From Candidatus Methylomirabilis sp. (GTDB taxonomy: Bacteria; Methylomirabilota; Methylomirabilia; Methylomirabilales; Methylomirabilaceae), in the NCBI RefSeq assembly GCF_028716865.1, contig NZ_JAQUOY010000001.1, positions 1 through 64,000 of the forward strand: a stretch of 64,000 nucleotides of DNA, read 5' to 3'. A program made the translations under genes and the position numbers. The notes below the pieces were generated by a model. That model saw only the letters and a list, made by a program, of their open reading frames with translations, ran no database searches and was not told the origin of the DNA. Shown here one piece after another: positions 25,383 to 34,828 of the stretch. The number at the start of each line of letters is the position of its first letter. Position 1 is the first letter of the stretch.

Positions 25383-28004
25383 ATGGCAGGCAGATCGCTA
25401 TATCTTATCGACGGAAGTTCCTACCTGTTTCGGGCCTACCATGCGCTTCCACCCCTCAGTAACAGCGAGGGGATTCCGACCGGAGCCGTATACGGTTTCA
25501 TCAACATGCTCCTGAAGATTATTCGGGATGAGCGTCCGGAGGCCCTGGTCGTGGTCTTTGATACTGCAGGACCGACCGAACGGCATGAGCGATACGCCGA
25601 CTATAAGGCGAATCGCGCGCAGATGCCGGACGATCTGAGTCGTCAAATTCCTTATATCCATCGGGTGGTGGAGGCGATGCGAATCCCGCTTCTGATGCAA
25701 CAGGGACAAGAGGCGGATGATCTGATCGGCTCGCTGGCAAGGCAGGCCGAGGCGCAGGACTTTCACGTGACCATTGTCACGGGCGATAAGGACATGCTCC
25801 AACTCATTGGACCCGAGATCCGGGTCTATGATTCGATGAAGGAGAAGGTCTACGGCGAATCGGAGGTCCTGGAGCGCTTCGGCGTGCCCCCTGGTCAGGT
25901 GGTGGAGGTGATGGGGTTGATGGGCGATCCGATCGACAACATCCCTGGCGTGCGCGGGATCGGGGAGAAGACCGCCAGGAGCCTTATCCAGCAATTCGGG
26001 AGCATCGAAGGGATGATCACTCGCCTGCATGAGATCAAGTCCGCGAAGGTTCGGGAGATTCTGAGAAGCCAGGTCGAGCAAGCTCGTCTCAGTCGGGATC
26101 TGGCCCGTCTCAGGACGGATCTCCAGGTGAGTGTGGATCTGGGACAGGTTGCGCTACGTGAGCCTGATAACGTCGCTCTCCAGGCCCTCTTTCGGGAGTT
26201 AGGTTTCACGGGACTCCAGCGGGCATTTACCCCCGTGACCTCGCGCAGCTCGCTCCGCATGGTCGTTATTGATCGCGAGGAGGAGATCGGAGAGACCGTC
26301 AAGGAACTCCTGGATTCCGATAGCGTGGCTATCGCTGTTGCGCGTAATGGTAGCGACTCAGGTGACGGCGAGCTCTATGGCCTTGCCTTCTGTAAAGAGC
26401 CTGATGTCGCCCTCTGTTGCTTTCCCAGTGCGATGACCGGCTCTTATTTTGAGCGCCTGCATCCTGTCTTGGCCGGCGAGAAACCCGCGAAGATCGGCCA
26501 CGACCTCAAGCGGATCATAGCCACCTTCAGGAAGAAGGACGTCGTCCTGGGCGGGCTCTCCTTTGACACCATGGTGGCTTCCTATCTCCTGAACCCTAAC
26601 CGATCGGATCACTCCCTTGCGGCTTTGGTGCTGGAGCAGTTGGGTATGAAGTACGAGGAGGAGCCGGGGACCAAGGATAGAGGAGACGGACGGGAGGAGG
26701 CAATGAGGCGGGCAGCCGAAGAGGCTCACCTTGCGTGGCAACTCAAAAATGTGTTGCTTCCGAGGCTTGAGCAGTCAGGGCTGCTGTCGCTGTTTAAAAC
26801 GATCGAGATGCCGCTGATCGAGGTCTTGGCCTCGATGGAGGAAGTCGGGTTCAGAGTTGATATCGACCAGCTCGGTGAGCTGGGTAAAGAGTTGGAGAGC
26901 CAGCTCGGCAGGCTGGAGTCACGGATCTTCGCTCTGGCGGGCGAGCACTTTAACATTAATTCGCCGAAGCAGTTGGCGGATGTATTATTTCAGCGACTGA
27001 AGCTCACGCCGCTGAAGCGGACCAAGACCGGCTATTCCACCAATGTGGAGGTACTTCAGCGGTTGGCCATGACCCACGAGCTCCCTGCGGAGGTCCTCAA
27101 TTATCGGAGCCTTACGAAACTGAAATCCACCTATGTTGATGTGCTGCTCAGGCTTGCTGATCGTACGAGTGGCCGTATCCATACATCATTCAATCAGACG
27201 GTGACCGCCACAGGACGCCTGAGTTCCAGTGAGCCGAATCTCCAGAATATCCCAATTCGCACCGAGATCGGGCGGCGGATCCGACAGGCGTTCGTTGCCT
27301 CGGAGGGTCATTGGCTCCTGTCAGCCGACTATTCCCAGATCGAGCTACGGATCCTGGCGCACCTTTCCCAGGATCAGGCGCTCATCGCGGCCTTCACGGC
27401 AGGGGCTGATGTGCATCGCAGTACTGCAGCCGAAATCTTCACGGTGCAGCCGGAGGCGGTGACGGCGGAGATGCGACGACGGGCAAAGGTGATCAACTTC
27501 GGCATCATCTACGGGATGAGTCCCTTTGGCCTGGCCTCGGAGCTCGATACGTCACAGGAGGAAGCCGCCCTGTACATCGACCGCTATTTTCAGATCTATC
27601 ACGGGGTCAAGGCCTTTATTGACCGAACGATCCGCGAGGCCAGGGAACTCGGCTTCGTGACGACGCTCTGGGGACGTCGCCGGGCGATCCCGGAGCTCAA
27701 GAGCTCCGACCAGGCGGTTCGGCAACTCGGGGAGCGGTTGGCAGTGAACTCGCCGATTCAAGGATCGGCCGCAGATCTGATCAAGGTCGCGATGATCGCC
27801 ATCTTCCGACGCCTGAGGTCGGAAAGGTTGGGAACCAGAATGATTCTTCAGATCCACGATGAGTTGCTATTTGAGGTGCCCGAAGCGGAGTTGGACGTCG
27901 CCAAGCGAGCGGCCACCGAAGAGATGGAGCGAGCGGCCACGCTCCGCGTTCTCCTGCAGGTAGACCTCGGGGTTGGAACGAGTTGGGCTGAGGCCCATGC
28001 TTAA
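25383..28004 (+). CDS. polA: DNA polymerase I
   Basis: An 873-residue Pol I: 5' nuclease domain (residues ~1-290), a 3'-5' exonuclease-like domain (~290-470) and the polymerase domain. Polymerase motifs A (DYSQIELRILAHLSQD), B (RRRAKVINFGIIYGMSPFG) and C (QIHDELLFEV) are intact. The exonuclease-like domain has lost its metal-binding acids: where the DxE motif should be it reads AIAVARNG, and the later Asp positions read LKRII and AAEEAHLAW. Proofreading is therefore probably absent, as in Taq polymerase. ATG 25383 follows CCGAGGA. It overlaps coaE. Confidence 0.96.
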   Translation: MAGRSLYLIDGSSYLFRAYHALPPLSNSEGIPTGAVYGFINMLLKIIRDERPEALVVVFDTAGPTERHERYADYKANRAQMPDDLSRQIPYIHRVVEAMRIPLLMQQGQEADDLIGSLARQAEAQDFHVTIVTGDKDMLQLIGPEIRVYDSMKEKVYGESEVLERFGVPPGQVVEVMGLMGDPIDNIPGVRGIGEKTARSLIQQFGSIEGMITRLHEIKSAKVREILRSQVEQARLSRDLARLRTDLQVSVDLGQVALREPDNVALQALFRELGFTGLQRAFTPVTSRSSLRMVVIDREEEIGETVKELLDSDSVAIAVARNGSDSGDGELYGLAFCKEPDVALCCFPSAMTGSYFERLHPVLAGEKPAKIGHDLKRIIATFRKKDVVLGGLSFDTMVASYLLNPNRSDHSLAALVLEQLGMKYEEEPGTKDRGDGREEAMRRAAEEAHLAWQLKNVLLPRLEQSGLLSLFKTIEMPLIEVLASMEEVGFRVDIDQLGELGKELESQLGRLESRIFALAGEHFNINSPKQLADVLFQRLKLTPLKRTKTGYSTNVEVLQRLAMTHELPAEVLNYRSLTKLKSTYVDVLLRLADRTSGRIHTSFNQTVTATGRLSSSEPNLQNIPIRTEIGRRIRQAFVASEGHWLLSADYSQIELRILAHLSQDQALIAAFTAGADVHRSTAAEIFTVQPEAVTAEMRRRAKVINFGIIYGMSPFGLASELDTSQEEAALYIDRYFQIYHGVKAFIDRTIREARELGFVTTLWGRRRAIPELKSSDQAVRQLGERLAVNSPIQGSAADLIKVAMIAIFRRLRSERLGTRMILQIHDELLFEVPEAELDVAKRAATEEMERAATLRVLLQVDLGVGTSWAEAHA

Positions 28005-28629
28005 TGAGCAGGATGCCGAACGAATGATGGTTCTGGGCCTGACGGGGGGCATCTGTTCTGGTAAGAGTACGGTTGCTGAGATGTTTCAGCGCTTAGGCGC
28101 TACGGTCATCGACGCGGATCAGGTTGCGCATGAGTTAGTGGAGCCGGACCAACCTCTTTTCGAGGCGGTCGCCTCAGCGTTCGGTCGCGAGATTGTCGGA
28201 GCAGATGGTCGGATTGATCGCCGGAGGCTGGGTACCATGGTGTTTGCCGATCACGAGGCTCGCAGACGATTGGAAGCGATCCTTCACCCGGCCATCATTG
28301 AGGAGTGTGAACGGCGTATCCGGCAAGCTGAAGTCTCTGGGACATCTATCTGTCTTGTCAACGCTGCGCTGCTGATTGAGAGCGGTTGGCACGCTCGCTG
28401 TGACGCGGTGATCCTGGTTGAGGCGAGCGAAGCGATTCAACTCGATCGCCTGGTCAGGTCCAGGGGCCTCAGCCGAGGTGAAGCGCTGCTGCGCATCCGA
28501 TCGCAGATGCCGCAGCACGAGAAGCGTTGCCATGTTCACTACGTTATCGAGAATGACGGACCGCTTAAAGAGGCAGAGCGCCAGGTGAAAGCGGTATGGA
28601 AACAGGTGTGCGCTCAGACTGTGTTGTAG
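27997..28629 (+). CDS. coaE: Dephospho-CoA kinase
   Basis: A 210-residue P-loop kinase for the last step of coenzyme A synthesis. It has Walker A GGICSGKST near the N terminus, VIDADQVAHELV, the lid region RLVRSRGLSRGEALLRI and SQMPQHEKR. ATG 27997 lies eight bases inside the end of polA; ATG 28024 or 28027 would be closer to the family norm and cannot be excluded. polA-coaE neighbours are common in bacteria. Confidence 0.93.
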   Translation: MLNEQDAERMMVLGLTGGICSGKSTVAEMFQRLGATVIDADQVAHELVEPDQPLFEAVASAFGREIVGADGRIDRRRLGTMVFADHEARRRLEAILHPAIIEECERRIRQAEVSGTSICLVNAALLIESGWHARCDAVILVEASEAIQLDRLVRSRGLSRGEALLRIRSQMPQHEKRCHVHYVIENDGPLKEAERQVKAVWKQVCAQTVL

Positions 28630-29046
28630 GCGCTCGCCTGCGACTTCGGCAGCCTGTGATGAGCGGCATCGAATTTGGCGCAGTCATACCGAGTGGGAAC
28701 TGGACCTCGAAAAAAGGCTTGACAAAGTGCATAGGCTCCACTAGGTTTAGCTTGACCATCTCGCTGAGGGTATGACTTCTTCAGAGTGTCGTTTGTCGGT
28801 CGGCCCTGAATTACGATAACGAGGTATGAGGGGGACCGACGCTGCCCAAGATCTAACTCATCTTGCTTTCCGATTCAGACCGTTGTTTCCCATGTGTCAG
28901 GCAGGGGCCTTATTCCTGGTGACCGGCTTCTAATATTTACGTGCATCACATTGCAGACTGGTCACAGGGAGAGGTGAGTATTGGGTGAAGGTCGCGAAGT
29001 AGATTCATCGTCAACAGTCTTACTTAAGGAAGAGGAGTTCGCGTAG
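28630..29046. other. Long leader region of rho
   Basis: About 417 bases without a gene. It holds the promoter at 28719-28747, so the rho transcript would carry a leader of roughly 290 bases. GTCGGTC (28795-28801) and GACCGAC (28834-28840) could pair within that leader. Long leaders with Rho-dependent autoregulation are known for rho genes; whether that happens here is inference. Confidence 0.45.
28719..28747 (+). promoter_or_regulatory. Probable promoter upstream of rho
   Basis: TTGACA (28719-28724) then 17 bases then TAGGTT (28742-28747). The -35 is perfect and the -10 is weak but correctly spaced. It lies about 300 bases before the rho start and 90 bases after coaE. Confidence 0.55.
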
Positions 29047-30381
29047 ATGGCCCCATCAGTGTCTGAATCGACCAGACGGTCCAGTGTGTCAGAAGTGAAG
29101 GAGATTGCGGCGGCGCTTCCAAGGGGTGGTTCGATGAATATCGTAGAGTTGAAAGAGAAGACCATCTCTGAGCTGAGCTCCATTGCCAGGACCCTGAACG
29201 TGGTGGGTGCCAGTGGCCTCCGCAAGCAAGAGCTCATCTTTAAGATCCTTGAGGCACAAACCGAGAAGAGCGGACTGATCTTCGCGGAGGGCGTCCTTGA
29301 GGTTCTGCCTGATGGGTTCGGATTTCTTCGAGCGCCGGACTATAATTACCTGCCTGGGCCGGATGATATTTATGTCTCGCCGTCGCAGATTCGGCGCTTT
29401 GACCTGAGGACCGGCGACACCGTTTCGGGACAGGTGAGACCCCCCAAGGAAGGAGAGCGCTACTTCGCTCTCCTGAAGGTCGAGGCGGTCAACTTCGAAA
29501 ACCCGGAGCTGATCAAGGACAAGATCCTCTTCGATAACCTGACTCCACTCTTCCCGAACCAACGGATCCGGCTGGAGACCACGCAAGACGAGTTGAACAT
29601 GCGGGTGATGGACCTTCTCACGCCGATCGGTAAAGGACAGCGCGGACTGATCGTTGCCCCGCCGAGGACGGGTAAGACCATTCTCCTGCAAAAGATCGCC
29701 AACAGTATTACCAAGAATCACCCTGAGGTGATCCTGATCGTTCTCCTGATCGATGAGCGGCCGGAAGAGGTGACGGACTTCCAGCGCTCTGTAAAGGCAG
29801 AGGTGGTCAGCTCGACCTTCGATGAGCCGGCTACGCGTCACGTCCAGGTGGCCGAGATGGTGATCGAGAAGGCCAAACGGTTGGTGGAACACAAGCGGGA
29901 TGTGGTGATCCTGCTGGATTCTATCACACGATTGGGAAGGGCCTACAACACCATTGTCCCGCCGAGCGGCAAGGTGCTTTCCGGCGGCGTGGACAGCAAC
30001 GCGTTGCAGCGTCCTAAACGGTTCTTCGGGGCGGCGCGGAATATCGAAGAGGGCGGTTCGCTCACGATCATGGCCACAGCCCTGATCGACACCGGCAGCC
30101 GAATGGACGACGTCATCTTCGAGGAGTTCAAAGGGACCGGCAACTGCGAACTTGTCCTGGATCGACGGTTGGTGGATAAGCGGGTCTTCCCGGCCATCGA
30201 TATCTTCAGATCAGGCACACGGAAAGAGGAACTCCTGCTTACGCAGGAGGAACTCAATCGGATGTGGATTCTCCGCAAGGTCCTCCAGACGATGGGCGTA
30301 GTAGAGGCGATGGAACTTCTTCTCGAGAAGTTGAGGGAAGCCAAATCGAACGAGGATTTTATGAGAGCGATGAATTCGTAG
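29047..30381 (+). CDS. rho: Transcription termination factor Rho
   Basis: A 444-residue hexameric RNA helicase that ends transcription. The primary RNA site has [23 protein letters not shown]-type residues; the ATPase core has Walker [22 protein letters not shown] and [19 protein letters not shown] 29047 has AGGAG nine bases upstream. ATG 29134 ([14 protein letters not shown]), with its own AGGGGTGG, is the usual family start, so the first 29 residues may not be translated. It is followed by a hairpin terminator. Confidence 0.96.
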   Translation: MAPSVSESTRRSSVSEVKEIAAALPRGGSMNIVELKEKTISELSSIARTLNVVGASGLRKQELIFKILEAQTEKSGLIFAEGVLEVLPDGFGFLRAPDYNYLPGPDDIYVSPSQIRRFDLRTGDTVSGQVRPPKEGERYFALLKVEAVNFENPELIKDKILFDNLTPLFPNQRIRLETTQDELNMRVMDLLTPIGKGQRGLIVAPPRTGKTILLQKIANSITKNHPEVILIVLLIDERPEEVTDFQRSVKAEVVSSTFDEPATRHVQVAEMVIEKAKRLVEHKRDVVILLDSITRLGRAYNTIVPPSGKVLSGGVDSNALQRPKRFFGAARNIEEGGSLTIMATALIDTGSRMDDVIFEEFKGTGNCELVLDRRLVDKRVFPAIDIFRSGTRKEELLLTQEELNRMWILRKVLQTMGVVEAMELLLEKLREAKSNEDFMRAMNS

Positions 30382-30410
30382 GCGATTTCTCCAGGACCGA
30401 TACAATCGAT

Positions 30411-30440
30411 CAGCCCGTCCTCCGACGGGCTGTATTTTTT
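30411..30440 (+). terminator. Intrinsic terminator after rho
   Basis: CAGCCCGTC (30411-30419), loop CTCC, GACGGGCTG (30424-30432), then TATTTTTT. A perfect 9-bp stem with a T run, 30 bases after the rho stop. Confidence 0.9.
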
Positions 30441-30441
30441 A

Positions 30442-30470
30442 TTGAGAGGTCCCAGTCTTAGGGGTATAAT
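30442..30470 (+). promoter_or_regulatory. Promoter of rpmE-prfA-prmC-murA-his
   Basis: TTGAGA (30442-30447), 17 bases, TATAAT (30465-30470), directly after the rho terminator. A strong vegetative promoter about 50 bases before rpmE. With no clear terminator until after the HIT gene, it may drive a very long transcript. Confidence 0.8.
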
Positions 30471-30521
30471 AATTCGCGGCTAAGTAACTGAAAAATCCGG
30501 AATATCTTGGGAGGGACAACC

Positions 30522-30800
30522 ATGAAGGCAGGCATTCACCCTGATTATCAACTGACTACGATCACATGCGCGTGCGGCGAGGTGATCCATACCCGGTCCA
30601 CCGTACCCGCTCTCCGGGTAGAGATCTGCTCCAAGTGCCACCCGCTCTTTACCGGTCGACAGAAGCTGATCGACACCGAAGGGCGAGTCGATCGGTTCCG
30701 GCGGAAGTATTCCAGGAAGCCGAAGGCGGATAAATCGGCCACAGAGGCCGCCCCCGTGGAACTCCCTGCAGCAGCACCGGTGGAGGAGGCGGCCCCCTGA
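30522..30800 (+). CDS. rpmE: 50S ribosomal protein L31
   Basis: A 92-residue L31 of the zinc-binding type: Cys16, Cys18, Cys36 and Cys39 are all present (ITCACGE and [12 protein letters not shown]). GGGAGG lies eight bases before ATG 30522; the upstream GTG frame is not needed. The protein is about 20 residues longer than usual because of an Ala/Pro/Glu-rich tail after KPKADKS. Confidence 0.95.
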   Translation: MKAGIHPDYQLTTITCACGEVIHTRSTVPALRVEICSKCHPLFTGRQKLIDTEGRVDRFRRKYSRKPKADKSATEAAPVELPAAAPVEEAAP

Positions 30801-30827
30801 GCGGGAGGCCGCTCGGTTGGGAAGCTG

Positions 30828-31910
30828 ATGTCGATGCTGCAATTGCTTGAGCGTCTGAACGCTATCGAGCAGCGATCTGCCGAGATCCTGCTGCAGATGA
30901 GTGATCCGGCTGTCATCAGTGATCAGCCTCGCTTCCAGCGGCTGGCCAAGGCGTATGCGGAACTGGAGCCGGTGGTGGAGGCATACCATCGGTATCGTAA
31001 GCTCCTGCGGAGCGTGGAGGAGGCGAAGACGCTGCTGCATGATGGGGCTGACGACGACGTGCGCGAGTTGGCGGAGGCGGAGCTTGATGAGCTGGCCATC
31101 AAGCGGGAGAAGCTTGAGGGGGAACTCACGCTTCTGTTGCTTCCACGTGATCCGGCCGACGAGAAAGACATCATTCTAGAGGTACGGGCCGGAGCCGGCG
31201 GCGACGAAGCCGCGCTGTTTGCTGCGGAACTGGTCAGAATGTACAGCCGTTACGCCGAGCTGCATGGCTGGAAGGTGGAGATGCTGTCTTCAAGTCAGAC
31301 GGGGGTTGGCGGGGTGAAGGAGGCGATCCTGAGCATCGAGGGGCGCGGGGCCTACAGCCGCCTGAAATTCGAGAGCGGAGTCCACCGGGTGCAGCGGGTT
31401 CCTGTCACTGAGTCGAGTGGCCGGATTCACACCTCTACCGTCACCGTTGCGGTGCTCCCTGAGGCGGAGGATGTGGAGGTCCAGATTGATCCCAAGGAGC
31501 TTCGCATTGATGTCTTTCGCTCAACTGGCCCCGGAGGACAGTCCGTAAACACGACGGATTCGGCCGTACGGATCACCCACCTGCCGACCGGGATGGTGGT
31601 GTCCTGCCAGGATGAGAAGTCGCAGCATAAGAACCGCGCCAAGGCGATGAAGGTGTTGCGAGCTCGCCTGCTTGAGGCCGCCACGGCGGAGCAGGCGGCA
31701 GAGATTTCGCAAACGCGCCGTCTGCAGGTGGGGACGGGAGACCGGAGCGAACGGATACGCACGTACAATTTTCCGCAGGGTCGGGTCACTGACCACCGGA
31801 TTGGACTCACGCTCCACAGCCTCCCGAGGATTCTGGAGGGGGAACTGCAGGAACTGATCGACGCGCTTGTGGCCAGCGATCAAGCCGAGCGATTGAAGGC
31901 CGTAGTGTGA
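30828..31910 (+). CDS. prfA: Peptide chain release factor 1
   Basis: A 360-residue class I release factor. The catalytic GGQ is in [16 protein letters not shown]. The codon-recognition tripeptide reads PVT in [14 protein letters not shown], the PxT form of RF1 (reads UAA and UAG), not the SPF of RF2. It overlaps prmC, whose product methylates the GGQ glutamine. The organism has tRNA-Sec, so UGA reading by RF2 must be balanced elsewhere. Confidence 0.96.
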   Translation: MSMLQLLERLNAIEQRSAEILLQMSDPAVISDQPRFQRLAKAYAELEPVVEAYHRYRKLLRSVEEAKTLLHDGADDDVRELAEAELDELAIKREKLEGELTLLLLPRDPADEKDIILEVRAGAGGDEAALFAAELVRMYSRYAELHGWKVEMLSSSQTGVGGVKEAILSIEGRGAYSRLKFESGVHRVQRVPVTESSGRIHTSTVTVAVLPEAEDVEVQIDPKELRIDVFRSTGPGGQSVNTTDSAVRITHLPTGMVVSCQDEKSQHKNRAKAMKVLRARLLEAATAEQAAEISQTRRLQVGTGDRSERIRTYNFPQGRVTDHRIGLTLHSLPRILEGELQELIDALVASDQAERLKAVV

Positions 31911-32902
31911 GGATGGCGTACACGCTTGCAGAAGAAGTGCGAAGCGCGAGGTCCGAGGTGCAAAAGGAGCGTGCCCCGCACGTGTTCACCTATCGCCGTA
32001 TCGTGAAGCGGCTGGCGGATAGCGGCGTAGAGAGCGCGCTGCTCGACGCGGCGTGCCTTATGGAGGCCGCGTCAGACGTCCCGCGGTGGCAGTTTATCCT
32101 GGACCCGGAGCAACCGATTCCCTCGAATAGATCTCGTCTCTTTGAATCGATGCTATCCCGACGCCTTGCCAGGGAGCCGATTGCCTATATCCTCGGGGTA
32201 AAGGAGTTCTGGTCTCTTCCTCTTGCGGTGAGCCCAGATGTCCTGATCCCGAGACCGGAAACCGAAACGCTTGTCGAGGCCGCCCTGGAAAAGGTGCAGC
32301 GTGCAGCGTGCAGCGTGCAGCATGGACCGGCATCGTCCCCAATCCCCAATCCCCAATCCCCAATCCCTGTTATCGTGGACCTCGGCACCGGTAGCGGCGC
32401 GATTGCCTTGGCGCTCGCGGTCGAGATGCCTCACGCGCTCGTGTACGCCATCGATCGTTCGCCGGGCGCCTGCCGAATCGCCCAGCGGAACATAGAAGCG
32501 CTGGGGCTGATGAGCAGGGTTCACTGCGTACAGGGTGACCTGCTTGAGCCGCTTCGGACAATCGACGGTGGGGGAGGATGTGACCTGATCGTGTCAAATC
32601 CTCCGTACATCCCTTCCGGAGACTGTGGCACCCTGTCTCCGGAGATCGCAGCTTACGAGCCTCTCGATGCCATAGATGGCGGCCCGGACGGTCTACGCTA
32701 TTACCGGCGAATCATCGAAGAGGCCCCCCACTATCTTCGCGAAGGCGGCTGGCTGGCTTTCGAGGTCGGCGACGGTCAGGCGCCGGCCATAATGGAAATG
32801 GTTCGGAAGACAGAAGGCTTCGGGTCGGCCGAGGTGAGGCAGGATGTAGCCGGCCGTGACCGAGTCGTCTGTGCGCCACGGCGGGGGAGGGCGCATGGAT
32901 AG
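31907..32902 (+). CDS. prmC: Release factor glutamine methyltransferase
   Basis: A 331-residue PrmC/HemK that methylates the GGQ glutamine of release factors. Helical N-terminal domain, then a Rossmann domain with [14 protein letters not shown] and the NPPY motif ([12 protein letters not shown]). Compared with the family it carries an extra ~20-residue linker just before DLGTGSG, encoded by two arrays of four heptamers (32294-32364). The N terminus ([13 protein letters not shown]) is also repeat-derived and matches the hisC tail. GTG 31907 overlaps the prfA stop; ATG 31913 is an alternative. The 3' end overlaps murA. Confidence 0.93.
   Translation: MRMAYTLAEEVRSARSEVQKERAPHVFTYRRIVKRLADSGVESALLDAACLMEAASDVPRWQFILDPEQPIPSNRSRLFESMLSRRLAREPIAYILGVKEFWSLPLAVSPDVLIPRPETETLVEAALEKVQRAACSVQHGPASSPIPNPQSPIPVIVDLGTGSGAIALALAVEMPHALVYAIDRSPGACRIAQRNIEALGLMSRVHCVQGDLLEPLRTIDGGGGCDLIVSNPPYIPSGDCGTLSPEIAAYEPLDAIDGGPDGLRYYRRIIEEAPHYLREGGWLAFEVGDGQAPAIMEMVRKTEGFGSAEVRQDVAGRDRVVCAPRRGRAHG
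32294..32364 (+). repeat. Two heptamer tandem arrays inside prmC
   Basis: Four exact copies of GTGCAGC (32294-32321), 15 unique bases, then four exact copies of CCCCAAT (32337-32364). Each array is 28 bases, so losing or gaining one unit shifts the prmC reading frame. Translated part: [20 protein letters not shown] and on. Confidence 0.97.
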
Positions 32903-34151
32903 ACTGATTATCAGGGGTGGGGTGCCCCTCAGAGGACAGGTGGAGGCGGCAGGCGCTAAGAACGCAGCCCTGCCCGAGATGGTGGCCTCTTTGCTCACAG
33001 GGGAGTCGATCCGGCTTCATCGTGTTCCGCAACTGGGCGACGTAAAAACGATCATCGGCCTGCTTAACCATTTGGGTGTGAGTGTCGAAGGGTATGGCCA
33101 AGAGACTCTATCCCTTCGCGCCGATCGTATCGGTCAGTTTGAGGCGCCCTACCAACTGGTCAAGACGATGCGGGCATCGGTACTGGTCCTTGGCCCGTTA
33201 CTGGCTCGCTTCGGGCGGGCACGGGTCTCTTTGCCTGGAGGGTGCGCGATCGGGCAGAGGCCGATCAATCTGCATCTCGCGGCTCTTGAGAAGATGGGCG
33301 CAACGGTCAGTCTTGATGCCGGGTACGTGGAGGCGAAGGCGCCACGCTTGAAGGGCGCCAGGATCACATTCGATGGCCAGACCGTCACCGGCACCGAGAA
33401 TCTGATGATGGCCGCCACCCTGGCGGATGGGATCACCGTATTGGAAAATGCCGCGTGCGAGCCTGAGGTCACTGACTTGGCCGCCCTGCTGAATCGCATG
33501 GGAGCGAGAATCGAGGGTGCCGGAACTCCGACGATCAGCATCGAGGGCGCCCCACATCTGCATGGGGCGGAGCACGAGGTGATCCCGGACAGGGTCGAGA
33601 CGGGGACCTTTATGGTTGCGGCCGCGATCACCGGTGGCGATGTGACCGTCAATCGCTGTGTGCCGTGCCACCTGGAGGCGGTTACGGAGAAACTGCGGGA
33701 GACCGGCGTACTCGTTGAGGAGACGGACTGCAGCATTCGGGTTGTGGGAGATGGACAAGTGCAGGGAGTCAATATCAGGACTCACCCCTATCCCGGATTT
33801 GCCACCGATATGCAAGCGCAGTTCATGACCCTCATGTCCATTGCTCAGGGAAGCAGTGTCATCACCGAAACGGTCTTTGAAAACCGGTTCATGCACGTGA
33901 ATGAGCTGCTGAGGATGGGGGCGGATATCAAGGTGGTCGGCAATACTGCGTTCGTCAACGGGGTTCCCGCGCTGTCGAGCGCACCGGTCATGGCCACCGA
34001 CCTGCGAGCGAGCGCATCGCTGGTTCTGGCAGGACTGGCCGCCCAGGGGATCACGACCGTCTCGCGTGTCTACCATCTTGACCGGGGATACGAGTTCATC
34101 GAGCAGAAGCTCCTCGGTCTCGGCGCCGGCATCGAGCGAGTCGCAGAATAA
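32895..34151 (+). CDS. murA: UDP-N-acetylglucosamine 1-carboxyvinyltransferase
   Basis: A 418-residue MurA, the first committed step of peptidoglycan synthesis. Lys22 lies in [10 protein letters not shown] and the fosfomycin-target cysteine is present (Cys117 in [16 protein letters not shown]), so a fosfomycin-sensitive enzyme is expected. GGGGGAGGG selects ATG 32895, eight bases inside the end of prmC. The stop overlaps the hisG ATG by one base. Confidence 0.95.
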   Translation: MDRLIIRGGVPLRGQVEAAGAKNAALPEMVASLLTGESIRLHRVPQLGDVKTIIGLLNHLGVSVEGYGQETLSLRADRIGQFEAPYQLVKTMRASVLVLGPLLARFGRARVSLPGGCAIGQRPINLHLAALEKMGATVSLDAGYVEAKAPRLKGARITFDGQTVTGTENLMMAATLADGITVLENAACEPEVTDLAALLNRMGARIEGAGTPTISIEGAPHLHGAEHEVIPDRVETGTFMVAAAITGGDVTVNRCVPCHLEAVTEKLRETGVLVEETDCSIRVVGDGQVQGVNIRTHPYPGFATDMQAQFMTLMSIAQGSSVITETVFENRFMHVNELLRMGADIKVVGNTAFVNGVPALSSAPVMATDLRASASLVLAGLAAQGITTVSRVYHLDRGYEFIEQKLLGLGAGIERVAE

Positions 34152-34828
34152 TGGAACCCACAAACAACGACGTGATCGCCATCGCGCTGCCGAAGGGTCG
34201 GTTGCTGACCCCTGCCCTTGAACTCTTTGAGGGGATCGGCTTCTCTCGTGTGAGGGAACTTGTCGATTCACGCCGCTTGATCTGCGAGGATCGCGATCGG
34301 CAACTCCGATTCCTCATACTTCGACCGGCAGACATCCCGACCTACGTGGAGCACGGGGCTGCCGACATGGGTATCGCGGGAAAGGACCAACTCCTCGAAC
34401 AGCGCCGGGATGTCTATGAGCCGCTGGACCTCGGGTTCGGTGCCTGTCGGCTTGTCGTGGCCGAGCCGGCTGCACTCCATAAGCAGGATGACCCCCATTC
34501 CTGGTCGTACCTGAGGGTGGCTACCAAATATCCGAACCTTGCAGAAGCATACTTCAGTCGTAAAGGGATCCAGGTGGAGATCATCAAGCTGACCGGTTCT
34601 CTTGAACTGGCGCCCCTTGTGGGGCTGGCCGAGCGGATTGTTGACCTTGTGGAAACCGGCCGGACCTTGAAGGAGAACGGACTGGTGGAGGTTGAGGAGA
34701 TCGCCAGAGCTACGGCGCGACTCATCGTCAATCGTGCGAGTCTCAAGACGAAGTACCGCAGGGTCAAGGACCTGATCGAACAGATGCGAGAGCGGGTCGA
34801 GACGCCTGCGGCAGGGGCGCGTACATGA
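34151..34828 (+). CDS. hisG: ATP phosphoribosyltransferase, short form
   Basis: A 225-residue HisG catalysing the first step of histidine synthesis from ATP and PRPP. It has IALPKGRLLTPALELF, DMGIAGKDQLLE and VATKYPNLAEAYF, and the PRPP loop near EIIKLTGSLELAPLVGLAERIVDLVETGRTL. It lacks the ~80-residue C-terminal regulatory domain, so it is the HisGS type that needs HisZ. No hisZ is in this window. First of eight contiguous his genes, which carry nine activities. Confidence 0.96.
   Translation: MEPTNNDVIAIALPKGRLLTPALELFEGIGFSRVRELVDSRRLICEDRDRQLRFLILRPADIPTYVEHGAADMGIAGKDQLLEQRRDVYEPLDLGFGACRLVVAEPAALHKQDDPHSWSYLRVATKYPNLAEAYFSRKGIQVEIIKLTGSLELAPLVGLAERIVDLVETGRTLKENGLVEVEEIARATARLIVNRASLKTKYRRVKDLIEQMRERVETPAAGART

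Noticed and set aside
32294-32364. Tandem repeats in prmC as a CRISPR-like array
   Set aside because: Units are 7 bases and contiguous, with no spacers; they are simple tandem repeats inside a gene.
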